Assembly: GCF_900111405.1 (NCBI RefSeq)
Contig: NZ_FOHJ01000007.1
Location: forward strand, 1 to 64,000
DNA from: Salinibacillus kushneri
Lineage (GTDB): Bacteria > Bacillota > Bacilli > Bacillales > Alkalibacillaceae
Length of the DNA stretch: 64,000 bases
Direction of reading: 5' to 3'
The position numbers and the translations under genes were made by a program. The notes beneath the pieces are model-generated. The model was not told the origin of the DNA and ran no database searches. It saw only the letters and a program-made list of their open reading frames with translations. Positions 26,101 to 35,179 of the stretch are shown piece by piece (position 1 is the first letter of the stretch; each line of letters begins with the position of its first letter).

Positions 26101-27363
26101 GTCTGTAACGGATTCAACAGTAGAGGTATATTCACCGGCTGCAGATGGTGGGTCTGGTTGTTCATCCGCTAACGTTATATCGCTCGCTTCTGCTGGAATC
26201 AACTGATAGGTATTGTATTGGCTTAAAATCGCTGTAATATCATACCATTTTCCTTCTTCCAATGTGGATACATCAAACGCATCCTCCATCACCCTTAACG
26301 TTGTACCATTAAATTCTTCATCAATAAGCGAAATATTATATCCTCCCCCTGCTGGACTGGAAGGGATTGAGGAAATATAGCCATTTACTTGAACACGGGA
26401 TCCTTCAAGTGGCTCAGCAATTCCCTCATCCTGCATTCCGGCTAACGTAATCTCTTGAAGAGCTGGAAGGGAATTGTTTTCACTTAAAACTTCCACAGAA
26501 TCACTGTTATTTGGCACCACTTCAAGCAAGCCATTGTACTCATCTAAAACGCCAGTTACCTGAACACGCTCCCCTTTTTCCAGTGTTGGATAGCTTGTTG
26601 CTTCAAAATCAAACACATTAATCCCGGCTGTTTCATCCTGTATGTATGTGGATAGATTTCCACCGCCAATAGCAGCATTGTCCGCAGTCACAACACCTTC
26701 AACAGTAACTTCAGTGCCTATGCCTAAGTTTCGTGCTTCTTCAATCGTTACAGGGTCACTTGGGTCACCTGGCTCTTCAGGATCAGTTGGTGATCCATTA
26801 TGGCTTCCTAAATATTCAAATGTGTCTTTCTCATGGGAATTCCATTCTGTTTCTGTATATGTGAGGGTTCCTGATGTAATAGAGGCTTTTCGTACAAGAG
26901 TGACATCTTTCGCATAGTCCCCATCTTGTCCAATGGTACCTAAGACGTCAATTTGGCTGTCATTTTTTGTTAAAGCGAAGGCATCATTTCCATTAAAATT
27001 AACAACACCGCCATGAGTCTCATCTGCTATGTTCAAAATATCTGATGCTGCACTTGGATGAGCAACTACATAAACATCTCCAGCAGAAAGACTGCCGGAT
27101 AAAGCTAAAGTCTGCGTAGCCGTTTCGGCCCCATTACTGTAAAGCTTTAGCGTATATTGAGATAGGTCAACGGCTTGTCCTGTACCATTATAAATTTCAA
27201 CCGCTTTATTATAGGATCCTCCTTCCACATACTCTGAAATAAATAAATCCGCTGGTTCACTTTCTGCACTCACCGTACCTTCAAACAATGTAAAAAGATT
27301 AGGAAATACTAACGTCCATACAATGAGTACATTAAAGAGCTTGTTCGACACAAATTTCTTCAT
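23167..27363 (-). CDS. Secreted multidomain nuclease/5'-nucleotidase (YhcR-like)
   Basis: This 1398-residue exported protein has a signal peptide (about 1-33), a lamin-tail domain (about 36-150), two OB-fold YhcR-type modules (about 205-395), a thermonuclease-like domain (about 410-560, VTDGDTIRL, RFVNIDTPE, DYGRLLAQV), a calcineurin-like phosphoesterase (about 630-880; LGLNDLHGK, HAGDMIGAS, GNHEFDEG, AAHNHQ), a 5'-nucleotidase C-terminal domain (MNGGGIRDNL), another OB-fold and a helical tail. It should degrade extracellular nucleic acids and dephosphorylate the nucleotides. B. subtilis YhcR has the nuclease/nucleotidase core but a sortase LPXTG signal; here there is none, so it is free or held by the tail. 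GGAGGGG precedes ATG. Confidence 0.92.
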   Translation of the reverse strand: MKKFVSNKLFNVLIVWTLVFPNLFTLFEGTVSAESEPADLFISEYVEGGSYNKAVEIYNGTGQAVDLSQYTLKLYSNGAETATQTLALSGSLSAGDVYVVAHPSAASDILNIADETHGGVVNFNGNDAFALTKNDSQIDVLGTIGQDGDYAKDVTLVRKASITSGTLTYTETEWNSHEKDTFEYLGSHNGSPTDPEEPGDPSDPVTIEEARNLGIGTEVTVEGVVTADNAAIGGGNLSTYIQDETAGINVFDFEATSYPTLEKGERVQVTGVLDEYNGLLEVVPNNSDSVEVLSENNSLPALQEITLAGMQDEGIAEPLEGSRVQVNGYISSIPSSPAGGGYNISLIDEEFNGTTLRVMEDAFDVSTLEEGKWYDITAILSQYNTYQLIPAEASDITLADEQPDPPSAAGEYTSTVESVTDGDTIRLETPVLGSDRVRFVNIDTPETDMGSSNGAHGENQDEHGEAAKSHLQTLLQPGDEVTLRIGDEPTDDYGRLLAQVINKDGVNTNLEMVQEGYATTYFIWPFGEDAQYETYQTAVKEAKEQGKGIWNPDNPLIEQPFEYRAILEGGDFNKYVGNSDTMEYVEPTEFEEVPVHKRVFFWSEGEAQDAGYTPAGDETGGEDPGEPGDTVSVQLLGLNDLHGKIDQEYELDIDSDGQIDGTFGRMDYVASYFENREQDNPNTLKVHAGDMIGASSPVSALYQDEPTVEIMEEIGFDVGTVGNHEFDEGTEELLRMVNGGEHPEGTENYDGMNFDVLCANCVDKNTGETIIPPYAVKEVSGQEIGFIGVTTQETPEMVMPDGIQNMEFTDEQEAVDQAVDELKSQGIESIVVLSHVPGSQSGDASATGAVADLARSIDDEVDIIFAAHNHQVVNGVVDDKLIVQAYEYGKAMADIDLEIDTESGDIVQKEAEIVYIDQSQAEPDTEVKGILDKYTALIEEKMNEVVGYNAQDLTGDYSNDGDHGLGNLLADGMKWAMDSDFAMMNGGGIRDNLLAGEVTWGDLFNIQPFGNVLMKFEVKGEDLYPILNAQLSPQYGPDYSISGFHYTWDPETAEVVTITLPDGTPIDEDKTYTLTVNNYMGTSEGEKYRPIGELGQNPEMGSIDVDATVDFMKNLNTTEENPLEYQPDGEGRITEGSAIDYQDVTIAEARAADIGAGVILEGIVTYVDGNHYYIQDETGGIVIRSSDLTAEVGDKIQAQGVTSYYDGLLQVVTEDVEVIEEDAGEPGAKSIQAVEINEDVEGQLVELEYVTTSSANEQNEYLAEDASGEVVIADPTNLLEEGQTYKRLVGVVTYSSGEHQVILRKAGDVTKLAFVNEEGPVSDATNTLLESTRVLGLDTVKDLLQAQLTEVVETKGNTKQHIKSAVHHISKSLSKIEQGKGNRETELRKIEHELNKLF

Positions 27364-27651
27364 GATTCCCCTCCTATTTTAAAATAACCATCATTCACTT
27401 TCATATTAGATAACTAATGAACCCAGGTCAACCTAATGTTCGTTAATTAGGTGTAAATATTCAATTAATTCTATGTAAATAAGATTTAATTCGACATTTT
27501 TCATACTATATTACTATATATTTTTATTATCGTTCGTTATTTAATAGAAAATATAGTTGTTCAAAAAAGATTTACCAAAAAACGTTTTATTCTGATCAAA
27601 ATGCGCTATAATACATCTTTGAATAAAAGTATTTAAGGAAGGAATGGAAAG

Positions 27652-28719
27652 ATGAAATTTGGTGCAAGAGTTTTAAAGACCGGATTAGCCGTCTCCATAG
27701 CGATGTATGCTGCTTTAATGTTTGACTTCACCTCTGCTATTTTTGCCGGTATTGCAGCTGTATTCTCCATTCAGCCTTCCATTTATCGTTCGTATCAGTA
27801 TGTCTTACAGCAGATTGAAGCCAATCTTTTAGGAGCTGTCATTGCAATCATTATGGTCACCGTGATTGGGAATGATCCAATGATTATTGGCTTTACCATC
27901 ATTTTAGTTATGACCATTTGTATGGGATTCCAGATGAAGCAGGAAATTATTATGCTTGCCGTGGTTTCTGTTATTGCGATAATGGAAAGCACCGATATGC
28001 CCTTTGTGGAATTCGCTGGTACCAGAGTATCATCAGTCTTTATCGGAATTTTTGCTGCTTTTCTTGTGAATCTTATCTTTTTACCACCAAAATATGAAAC
28101 GAGATTATTTAGGCAGATTGAACAAACATCTAATGAGACTTTACAGTGGATTCGTCTTTCATCCAGGCATTTATCAGACCAGCCTGCTTTAAAGGATGAA
28201 ATAGAGAAGCTAATTGAGGATATAACGAAGCTCGATCATATCTACTTATTATTTTCAGAGGAACGCATGTATTCGCGAAAAAGCAGATACACCAGAGCAA
28301 GAAAGCTTGTGTTATTTCGACAGTTGATTCATACAAGTAAAAAGTCTTTGGAAGTTTTACGCACCCTTCAGCGCTATGACAAGACCCTTGGGCATTTAAC
28401 TCCTGATTTAAAGGGGAGAATCGTAAACGAAATAGATTATCTGATTCACACACATGAAAAACTCGTTATGATGTGCATGGGGAAAATTCGGGAAGATACT
28501 GAAAAGGAAGATCAATTCGATGAAGATCATGATATCTCAGCTCTTTTAGAGGATGTTATTGAACATACAAAGGTTAATCGTGATGCGTGGCAGTTTCTTC
28601 CACTGGCCGGAAATTTAATGGATTATGAAAACCAGTTGGAGCATTTAAAAAGACTTCTGGGGAGCTATCAGCAATTTCATAAGCAGGAGACGATTAAAAC
28701 AGAAAGTCATGATTTGTAA
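27652..28719 (+). CDS. ygaE: Aromatic acid exporter (FUSC-like) family membrane protein, YgaE
   Basis: The 355-residue protein has about five to six N-terminal transmembrane helices (residues 10-145, starting ARVLKTGLAVSIAMYAAL) and a long helical cytoplasmic domain (about 150-350), the layout of the aromatic acid exporter/FUSC family. Its place in the backbone fits B. subtilis YgaE, between gsaB and bcp. AAGGAAGGA precedes ATG; TATAAT is at 27607-27612 without a convincing -35. Substrate and even transport activity are unproven. Confidence 0.85.
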   Translation: MKFGARVLKTGLAVSIAMYAALMFDFTSAIFAGIAAVFSIQPSIYRSYQYVLQQIEANLLGAVIAIIMVTVIGNDPMIIGFTIILVMTICMGFQMKQEIIMLAVVSVIAIMESTDMPFVEFAGTRVSSVFIGIFAAFLVNLIFLPPKYETRLFRQIEQTSNETLQWIRLSSRHLSDQPALKDEIEKLIEDITKLDHIYLLFSEERMYSRKSRYTRARKLVLFRQLIHTSKKSLEVLRTLQRYDKTLGHLTPDLKGRIVNEIDYLIHTHEKLVMMCMGKIREDTEKEDQFDEDHDISALLEDVIEHTKVNRDAWQFLPLAGNLMDYENQLEHLKRLLGSYQQFHKQETIKTESHDL

Positions 28720-28727
28720 TAGAGATT

Positions 28728-28768
28728 GAGCATTAAATTGTTGGAGCACAGTTTGATGCTCTTTCATT
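28728..28768 (+). terminator. Probable terminator after ygaE
   Basis: GAGCAT-AAATTG and CAGTTT-ATGCTC pair around a ten-base loop (one mismatch pair in the stem) and are followed by TTTC. Confidence 0.6.
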
Positions 28769-28974
28769 ATGGATGGAATAGCCCACAAACTTAACAAGAG
28801 CTTTACGTCATAATGTTGGACCTTGATCAGGAATGATATTGGTAAGGATGATATAGATAAGCCAATTAGCAGGTATGAAAATAAATAAGAGCCTAACTGC
28901 TAAAGAAGAAATGCCAAAAGACTCAGCGATACCCCCTTTACATATAAAAAAATAATAAATTTACTATTAACCAC

Positions 28975-29172
28975 TCATTTTGTTCTCTTTTTATCATTTC
29001 TCCATTTATAATACTGAATAATTTCGGCAATGACTAAACCTGCCGTTATCCAAAGTAAAATGACATGATCACCTTCTATGTCTGAAAAGATAAACGCTGC
29101 TAAGAAACCAATCCCAACAGCCAATAATGTCCTCATTATATCTTTAAATCGATAATTAAAATAATCCTTCAC
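28975..29172 (-). CDS. Small two-helix membrane protein, unknown function
   Basis: The 65-residue product has two hydrophobic helices (about residues 14-30 and 36-54) and a basic C-terminal tail (KWRNDKKRTK). It starts with GTG at 29172 behind a good AAGGAG seven bases upstream, which supports a real gene. I do not recognise the family, and it has no operon partner. Confidence 0.6.
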   Translation of the reverse strand: MKDYFNYRFKDIMRTLLAVGIGFLAAFIFSDIEGDHVILLWITAGLVIAEIIQYYKWRNDKKRTK

Positions 29173-29443
29173 AAAATAACTCCTTTCTTACTGGAGGTAA
29201 TAAATAGGTAACTACAGAATTTCCTATACTAAAATCCTAATTAATATTTTTTAAAATATTAATTAAATCATTTAATTTTTCGTTTAAGTTATATTGTAAT
29301 AAATCTAGTTATATGATTCTACATAATATGGAAATTTGATAATAAAAATTCGATAACTAAAATCCTTCCCTACTACCTATATGAACCTATCATTTAAAAG
29401 ACTGATAGCACCCATTCAGTCGATTTGGCAAGGAAGACAGTGA
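29173..29443. other. Intergenic, no feature recognised
   Basis: Very AT-rich spacer between the small membrane protein gene and the ygaD terminator; probably holds the promoter of the former, but none is clear. Confidence 0.4.
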
Positions 29444-29482
29444 ATAAAAAAATCCATGCTGCATATTTCGGCAACACGGATT
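29444..29482 (-). terminator. Terminator after ygaD
   Basis: On the minus strand AATCCGTGTTGC / GCAGCATGGATT (12 pairs with two G-T pairs) is followed by seven T residues. Confidence 0.85.
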
Positions 29483-29501
29483 ATTTTTTTTGTAATAGCA
29501 T

Positions 29502-31268
29502 TTAAATGGTACTTGGCTCGATTTGGTCCAAATGCTGAACCTGGAATAAATCATAATAATGGCCTTTTTTCTTCATTAATTCCTCATGACTACCCATTTC
29601 TTTAATCTGTCCATCTTCAACGAGGACGATCCGGTCGGCGTGAGTGATTGTCGCAAGTCGATGGGCGACGATAAAGGTGGTGCGGTCATGGGCTAGTTTT
29701 TCCAGTGCTTCTTGGATTAAGTGTTCGCTTTCTAAATCCAAAGCAGACGTTGCCTCATCCAGGATAAGAAGAGGTGGGTTTTTCAGAAATACTCTAGCAA
29801 TAGCCACACGCTGCTTTTGACCGCCTGATAATTTAACGCCTCGCTCACCAACTAAGGTATCATAACCATCCGAGAGATCCATGATAAACTCATGAGCGTT
29901 GGCTGCTTTTGCCGCAGCAATCACTTCTTCATCTGTCGCGTCTGGTTTACCCATGCGGATATTCATCACTACCGAATCACTAAAAAGAATATTATCCTGA
30001 AGAACCATTCCGATATTGTCGCGAACCGATCTTACTTCATAATTACGAATGTCTTGGTCATCCAATAAAATTCGTCCCTCCGTCACATCATAAAAACGCG
30101 GGATTAAGCTAACTAGCGTCGATTTCCCTCCACCACTCATACCGACAAAAGCGATAGTTTCACCTTCTTTTACATCAAGGGAAATGTTTTGTAATACCTT
30201 TGCTTCTTCCTCATCATACCGGAAGGAAACGTCATCAAATTGCACTCTTCCGTTTACCTTCTCTAATTTTTTCGCGTCCTTTTTGTCTAGAATGTCATAT
30301 TTTTCATCTAGAAATTCAAATACCCTATCCATGGATGCAAGGGCTTGGGTTAGGATAGTTGCAGAGTTTACCAGGCGTCGTAATGGATTATAAACACGAT
30401 CCATATAACCGACAAAAGCCACCATTGTACCAATCGATAGTCCCCAGCTAATAACCAGATAACCGCCGAGTCCCACAACTAACAAAGGGGCTAAGTCCGT
30501 GATCGTATGCGTAACGGTATAAGCCTTGGCATTCCACGAAGTATGGTCTAAAGATTTATTTAAGTGTTTGTAATTTTTTTCATCAAATTGCTTTTGTTCA
30601 TAATCCTCTAAGGCAAAGCTCCTTATCACCGGCATGCCCTGCACTCTTTCATGTAAATGTCCCTGAACCTCCGCCAGCGCCTGTGATCTCTCACGGGTCA
30701 GTCTTCGCAAGCGGGAATAAAAATATTTGACCGAAACCCCAAACAGTGGGAAAAGAATGATTGAAATAAGGGTTAGCCAGACGTCCAAGGTAAACATAAT
30801 CGACACAGCTATAGCAATCGTCATCATATCGAGCCAGATGTTCATTAGCCCGGTGATGACGAACTGCTTGGTTTGCTCCACATCATAAATGACACGTGAG
30901 ATGATTTCGCCGGTTTTTGATTGCGAATAAAAGCGCAGACTTAATTTTTGAATATGATCAAATAACCGGTCCCGAATGTCATATAAAATTTTACTCCCAA
31001 TCCACTGCGCTAAATATTGACGGAAATATTCAATCGGTGGGCGCACAATTAAAAAGATAAAGAAAGCAAGGCCCATGACAAGCAATAACTGATCAATTTT
31101 TTCAGCTTGCGACAGGGCTTCAGCACCAATCACATCATCAATAACATATTTTATAATCAATGGTAATAAGAGCGGTATGCCAAACTTCAAAATCCCTATA
31201 AAAATGGTTAAAAGCAATCGCCATTTATAGGGCTTTACAAATTGCAAGTAACGTCTAATAATTCCCAA
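29502..31268 (-). CDS. ygaD: ABC multidrug-type exporter half-transporter (YgaD)
   Basis: This 588-residue half transporter has an N-terminal six-helix ABC exporter domain (about 15-310) and a C-terminal ATPase (about 340-580) with Walker [10 protein letters not shown], the signature KLSGGQKQR, Walker [13 protein letters not shown] and the H-loop VAHRLAT. It would work as a homodimer of the MsbA/LmrA type. The start is TTG 31268 with AGGAG upstream. Family and position fit B. subtilis YgaD, upstream of gsaB. The substrate is unknown. Confidence 0.9.
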   Translation of the reverse strand: MGIIRRYLQFVKPYKWRLLLTIFIGILKFGIPLLLPLIIKYVIDDVIGAEALSQAEKIDQLLLVMGLAFFIFLIVRPPIEYFRQYLAQWIGSKILYDIRDRLFDHIQKLSLRFYSQSKTGEIISRVIYDVEQTKQFVITGLMNIWLDMMTIAIAVSIMFTLDVWLTLISIILFPLFGVSVKYFYSRLRRLTRERSQALAEVQGHLHERVQGMPVIRSFALEDYEQKQFDEKNYKHLNKSLDHTSWNAKAYTVTHTITDLAPLLVVGLGGYLVISWGLSIGTMVAFVGYMDRVYNPLRRLVNSATILTQALASMDRVFEFLDEKYDILDKKDAKKLEKVNGRVQFDDVSFRYDEEEAKVLQNISLDVKEGETIAFVGMSGGGKSTLVSLIPRFYDVTEGRILLDDQDIRNYEVRSVRDNIGMVLQDNILFSDSVVMNIRMGKPDATDEEVIAAAKAANAHEFIMDLSDGYDTLVGERGVKLSGGQKQRVAIARVFLKNPPLLILDEATSALDLESEHLIQEALEKLAHDRTTFIVAHRLATITHADRIVLVEDGQIKEMGSHEELMKKKGHYYDLFQVQHLDQIEPSTI

Positions 31269-31361
31269 AATTGCTCACTCCTATGTGCATAGCCTTTGTT
31301 TGTATAGCAATAATATGATAAGAATTTTGTTTGAACGAATTTTAATCCCAAAACATGAAGG

Positions 31362-31391
31362 AAAGCCTGCTGAAGACTCAGGCAGGCCTTT
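31362..31391 (-). terminator. Possible terminator after ygaC
   Basis: AAAGGCCTGC / GCAGGCTTT pair with one bulged base; the T-run is short, so efficiency is uncertain. Confidence 0.4.
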
Positions 31392-31423
31392 AAAAAGATG
31401 TTGTTAATATAACGTATTTTTTC

Positions 31424-31954
31424 TTATGTTAAATATGTTAAAAAGCGCTCGTACCATTGGTCGATGAACTCGGGTGAAAATGGACCCTTACGCTGACGAA
31501 TCCAGCGCTGCAAAATTCCGACCTGATTTTGTATAATGGAATCTATAACTTGCGGATAGTTCATTTCTTTTTTATGCTGCTCATACTCATCCTCATCAAG
31601 TAAGGTAAATGTCATATCTGGGAAAACCTTAATATCCAAGTCATAATCAATGTATTTTAATGCCTCTTCATCATAAGCAAACGGGGAGCCTAAATTACAA
31701 TAATAATAAAGACCACCTGTACGAATCATCCCAATTACATTAAACCAATACTTAGCATGAAAATAACAAATGGCCGGTTCTCTTGTTATCCACGTTCTCC
31801 CATCGCTTTCCGTTACCAACGTCCGATCATTGCCACCAATCAATACATTATGATTCGCCTTTAACACCGTTGTTTTATCCCATACACGGTGTAATTGACC
31901 ATTATGTTTATAACTTTGAATTTCAATTTTCTGACCTGGCTCGGGAATTATCAT
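31424..31954 (-). CDS. ygaC: YgaC/Ntdp-type nucleoside tri- and diphosphate phosphatase (DUF402)
   Basis: The 176-residue DUF402 protein has the same length as B. subtilis YgaC. The family hydrolyses nucleoside tri- and diphosphates with divalent metal; the acidic and basic residues around [18 protein letters not shown] and [15 protein letters not shown] form the site in relatives. ATG 31954 is chosen because GGGAG lies five bases before it and the length fits; the frame is open further upstream to 32035 but with no ribosome-binding site. It lies upstream of ygaD in the same direction, separated by about 155 bases. Confidence 0.9.
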   Translation of the reverse strand: MIIPEPGQKIEIQSYKHNGQLHRVWDKTTVLKANHNVLIGGNDRTLVTESDGRTWITREPAICYFHAKYWFNVIGMIRTGGLYYYCNLGSPFAYDEEALKYIDYDLDIKVFPDMTFTLLDEDEYEQHKKEMNYPQVIDSIIQNQVGILQRWIRQRKGPFSPEFIDQWYERFLTYLT

Positions 31955-32043
31955 ACAATCTCCCTTTCCATACACATCACATGTCCATCTTTCATCTATT
32001 ATACCCATTAATAAAAGGAAATGAAAACAGAACACACTTTAGC

Positions 32044-32070
32044 TCTTTAAAGCATGTGGGGACAGTCCCC
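32044..32070. repeat. GGGGACAGTCCC repeat copy
   Basis: TTTAAAGCATGTGGGGACAGTCCCC here equals one arm plus centre of the 42-bp palindrome at 20218-20259. It directly adjoins the sspE terminator. Confidence 0.85.
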
Positions 32071-32108
32071 AAAAAAGAGCACCCCAGCTTCATCATGCTG
32101 GGGTGCTC
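32071..32108 (-). terminator. Terminator after sspE
   Basis: Perfect 12-bp stem GAGCACCCCAGC / GCTGGGGTGCTC with an eight-base loop and six T residues on the minus strand. Confidence 0.93.
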
Positions 32109-32136
32109 TCTTAAATGTCTCAACTGAGGTTGGGGG

Positions 32137-32319
32137 TTACTTTTTCTTTTGTTGAGACTTTTGGTTTTGTTGTTTCACACGTTGTACATCAGTTTCAGAA
32201 GCGAATTCAGCACCAAATTGTTGTTGTCCCTGTTGTTGTTGGCCTTGTGCAGCTTGTTGGTTTTGTTGTTTTACATGCTGCACATTAGTGCCAGATTGGG
32301 TTTTCTTGTTGTTTGCCAT
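32137..32319 (-). CDS. sspE: Gamma-type small acid-soluble spore protein
   Basis: This 60-residue protein is almost free of hydrophobic residues and rich in Gln, Asn and Lys, with two copies of a repeat (NVQHVKQQNQQ and DVQRVKQQNQK) and the germination-protease site FASETDVQ, the hallmarks of SspE. It is made in the forespore and serves as an amino-acid store on germination. GGAGGTGAT precedes ATG. It lies between mutY and ygaC, as in B. subtilis, and shows that the organism forms endospores. Confidence 0.96.
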   Translation of the reverse strand: MANNKKTQSGTNVQHVKQQNQQAAQGQQQQGQQQFGAEFASETDVQRVKQQNQKSQQKKK

Positions 32320-32436
32320 TTGATATCACCTCCGCATTACTTAATGTGTCCATATCCTTTTTCAATATCCCGTTTCTCATCTACCAAATAATACCACAAA
32401 TGAATGAAATCCCTTTTCCAGAGGCAAAATAAATAT

Positions 32437-32470
32437 ATAAAAATCCGCTCACTATATGTTGAGCGGATTT
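32437..32470 (-). terminator. Terminator after mutY
   Basis: AAATCCGCTCA / TGAGCGGATTT perfect stem followed by T residues on the minus strand. Confidence 0.85.
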
Positions 32471-32472
32471 CC

Positions 32473-33546
32473 TTAAATCAATTGGATAATTTTTTGATGC
32501 GAAACAGGGAAAGGAAGCTTAATTAGCTCTCCATAATCCAAAAAGATTCCTTTATCTGATACTACGTGTCCACCTTTAACCGTGGCGGAGTATACCTCTA
32601 GCTGCCAAACCAGATGAGAAAAGACATGTTTAATATTGGTCACTTTTTTATCAAGTTCAAGCTCAAGACCATATTCATTACGAAACCATTGAATGAGGTT
32701 TTTAAAATCCATTTCATCCAAAGGAATCATCGGAAATTGCCAAAGGTTAGCCAAAAGCCCTTTTTCCGGTCTTTTTTGCACAAGAATCTCTCCATTATCA
32801 TTTCTAATCATTAGGACAGCATAGCGCTTTGTTTTCTGGGCTTTGCTGGTTGATTTAATTGGCAATGTTTGCTGTAGATCATGTTTATAAGCCTGACAGT
32901 GAACTTGAAGGGGACACTCGTGACAAACCGGATTTTTCGGTTTACACACTAACGCTCCTAACTCCATTAAACCTTGATTAAAGGAAGAAGGATCATGCTG
33001 GGAAATGATTTCTGTAATAATGCCCTCAAAGATTTTTCGCGTTTTTGCTTTTGCGATATCTTCTTCTATACGTAAAATCCGAGAGATAACACGCATAACA
33101 TTTCCGTCTACAGCAGGTATCGGCTCTTGAAAAGCAATACTTAAAATGGCACCTTTTGTATAGGGACCAACACCTTTTAATTTTCCTAGTTCTTTCGGGT
33201 TATCAGGGACTTTCCCGTTATACTCTTCTACAACTTCTCGTACAGCTGTTTGAAGATTGCGTGCACGGGAATAATATCCTAAGCCCTCCCAAACTTTAAG
33301 TACGTCTTGCTCATCAGCTTTTGCTAAAGCTTCTGGTGTTGGAAATTTTTCCATAAAACGATGATAATACGGAATAACCGTATCTACCTTGGTTTGCTGA
33401 AGCATAATTTCAGAAACCCACACATGATAAGGAGTGGGATCATGTCTCCAGGGTAGATTGCGATGGACTTCCTTAAACCATTGTATTAAATCCGTTTTAA
33501 AGGCTTGTATATCCAGTTCTTCCAGATGGGATTGATAATCGTACAT
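32473..33546 (-). CDS. mutY: A/G-specific adenine DNA glycosylase
   Basis: MutY removes adenine opposite 8-oxoguanine. The 357-residue protein has the helix-hairpin-helix LGKLKGVGPYTKGAILSI followed by the catalytic Asp in PAVDGNVMRVISR, the four iron-sulfur cysteines (C-x6-C-x2-C-x5-C: VCKPKNPVCHECPLQVHC) and a C-terminal NUDIX-like recognition domain (about 235-350). ATG 33546 follows AAGGAAGGAG; an upstream in-frame ATG at 33582 has no ribosome-binding site. Confidence 0.96.
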   Translation of the reverse strand: MYDYQSHLEELDIQAFKTDLIQWFKEVHRNLPWRHDPTPYHVWVSEIMLQQTKVDTVIPYYHRFMEKFPTPEALAKADEQDVLKVWEGLGYYSRARNLQTAVREVVEEYNGKVPDNPKELGKLKGVGPYTKGAILSIAFQEPIPAVDGNVMRVISRILRIEEDIAKAKTRKIFEGIITEIISQHDPSSFNQGLMELGALVCKPKNPVCHECPLQVHCQAYKHDLQQTLPIKSTSKAQKTKRYAVLMIRNDNGEILVQKRPEKGLLANLWQFPMIPLDEMDFKNLIQWFRNEYGLELELDKKVTNIKHVFSHLVWQLEVYSATVKGGHVVSDKGIFLDYGELIKLPFPVSHQKIIQLI

Positions 33547-33752
33547 AGTTTCTCCTTCCTTACTGTCAAAACAAAGGCACATTTAGTTTAGTTAGTTGCT
33601 CTCCCTATCGCAGTTGAATGAAACATGCGCTCTTGTGCAAGCAACACGCCTAAGCTTACGTGCAAGAGTCTACGTGTAGTTTAGCTGCTTTTATAGGGGT
33701 TATCAGGACATTTTCAGTAACAGCCTAACAAAATTTTTGAAGGGATGATACG

Positions 33753-34736
33753 ATGGATACAGCAACACACATCACGATGGGGATTGCTCTTGGGGGACTG
33801 GCTACTCTTGATCCAGTGGTTCAACAGGATTCAGCCGTATTTCAACCCCTAATGATTGGAACCCTTTTAGGATCCAATGCACCTGATTTTGATACAATCC
33901 TAAAATTTAGAAACAACGCCCTTTATATCCGAAACCATCGGGGTATTACCCATTCCATACCAGCCGTTATGGCCTGGGGAACGGCCATTTCAGCTGCTAT
34001 CCATACATTTGTACCCCAAACACCTTTTTGGCATTTATTTTTCTGGACACTGTTAGCTGTTATATTTCATGTATTTGTTGATATTTTTAATGCGTATGGA
34101 ACCCAGGCAGCCCGTCCTTTTAACCAAAATTGGATTGCCCTTGGCTGGATTAATACCTTTGACCCGTATATTTTTGCACTCCATATAGTCGGTATTATTG
34201 CCTGGCTGTTTTTTAATGCAGATCCTGGATTTACGTTTCTTATTCTCTATTTTGTTTTATTTTTGTATTATGTGAAAAGATATTTTGACAAACAGGATAT
34301 TATTAAGAAAATTCATCAGCAGCAGGAGGATGTCCAACGAATAGTCACATCACCAACAATCAAGCATAACACTTGGAAGATTGCCATAACTGCGAATGAC
34401 CATTTTTATGTTGCCCGTTCTGAAAATGGAGAGATCAGAATAGTAGACACATTCAAACGAAAAGAACTTCCTGATCATCCAGCCATGAAAAAGGCACTGC
34501 AAGACCGCAATGTTAAAGCTTTTATATCTTTTTCGCCGGTATACCGCTGGGAAATTGAAAAATTAGACCGCTATACAGAAGTCCGTTTTATTGATTTACG
34601 TTATCGATCTAAAGGCCATTATCCGTTTGTAGCCGTTGTTAAGCTCGATTACGATTATAACATTAAAACTTCTTATACGGGCTGGATTTATTCTGAAGAA
34701 AAACTACAAAAAAAGCTCCATCCCGCCCCTAATTAA
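33753..34736 (+). CDS. yfhP: YfhP, YdjM-type membrane metal-dependent hydrolase
   Basis: The 327-residue protein matches B. subtilis YfhP in length and position next to mutY. The N-terminal half is the membrane-bound hydrolase domain: metal-ligand motifs DTATHITMGI, GSNAPDFDTI, NHRGITHSIP and HVFVDIFNAYGT occur among about four transmembrane helices. The C-terminal 130 residues are soluble and of unknown role. AAGGGATGA precedes ATG. YfhP has been described as a negative regulator of natural competence-linked genes; I treat its chemistry as unproven. Confidence 0.92.
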   Translation: MDTATHITMGIALGGLATLDPVVQQDSAVFQPLMIGTLLGSNAPDFDTILKFRNNALYIRNHRGITHSIPAVMAWGTAISAAIHTFVPQTPFWHLFFWTLLAVIFHVFVDIFNAYGTQAARPFNQNWIALGWINTFDPYIFALHIVGIIAWLFFNADPGFTFLILYFVLFLYYVKRYFDKQDIIKKIHQQQEDVQRIVTSPTIKHNTWKIAITANDHFYVARSENGEIRIVDTFKRKELPDHPAMKKALQDRNVKAFISFSPVYRWEIEKLDRYTEVRFIDLRYRSKGHYPFVAVVKLDYDYNIKTSYTGWIYSEEKLQKKLHPAPN

Positions 34737-34862
34737 ATAACGCCAATAATATAGGGATTGCATCATTTTACCTTGCCTTAGAACACATACATTTGGGCAA
34801 ATAACAAACGCTATAAAAGCACGTTTTCTGCGTGCAATTTAACCAAAAAAGGAGTAACGCAA

Positions 34863-35024
34863 ATGGTCCGGAATAAAGCAAAAGATTTCCCTGTCCAGCG
34901 TTACGAAGAAAAGCCACATGCAAAAGCAAAATTCTCTTCTAAGCGGGCTAACGGAACGATAAACACAAACCCTCAGGAGAGAATGGCAAAATCATCTCAA
35001 CAAAATGAAAATGAGGTGGAGTAA
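34863..35024 (+). CDS. sspK: Small acid-soluble spore protein K
   Basis: This 53-residue product begins MVRNKAKDFPVQ and contains FSSKRANGTINTNPQERM, the pattern of SspK (MVRNK...FP, SKRADGSINQHPQERM in B. subtilis). It is very polar and basic and made only in the developing spore. AAAAGGAG lies eight bases before ATG 34863. Its stop is two bases before the next start, so it is coupled to the YpzG-like gene. Because of its size it is easily missed. Confidence 0.92.
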   Translation: MVRNKAKDFPVQRYEEKPHAKAKFSSKRANGTINTNPQERMAKSSQQNENEVE

Positions 35025-35026
35025 GC

Positions 35027-35176
35027 ATGGGTTTTAAAGAGCAAAAGCACTTAAAGAACACACCGTTCCAATCACCACGCGCGAATGTCAAGCATGCCAG
35101 TAACCAGGTGAATGGAGAAACAAGAAAAACCCAATCAGAAATCATCACTGAAGTACAAATGAACAAACGCGCGTAA
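35027..35176 (+). CDS. YpzG-like small protein
   Basis: The 49-residue product (MGFKEQKHLKNTPFQSPRAN at its start, NQVNGETRKTQSEII in the middle) resembles the YpzG family (short Bacillaceae proteins with FQSPWANPKHAxxQVNGET-type sequence). AGGTGGAG precedes ATG 35027 and overlaps the end of sspK. Function is unknown; cotranscription with sspK suggests a sporulation role. The repeat element at 35180 starts just after its stop and may serve as terminator. Confidence 0.7.
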   Translation: MGFKEQKHLKNTPFQSPRANVKHASNQVNGETRKTQSEIITEVQMNKRA

Positions 35177-35179
35177 AGT

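Noticed and set aside
33610-33680. Possible inverted repeat CTCTTGTGC / GTGCAAGAG between mutY and yfhP
   Set aside because: The arms do not pair properly (mismatches in the middle) and no repeat copy was seen elsewhere.
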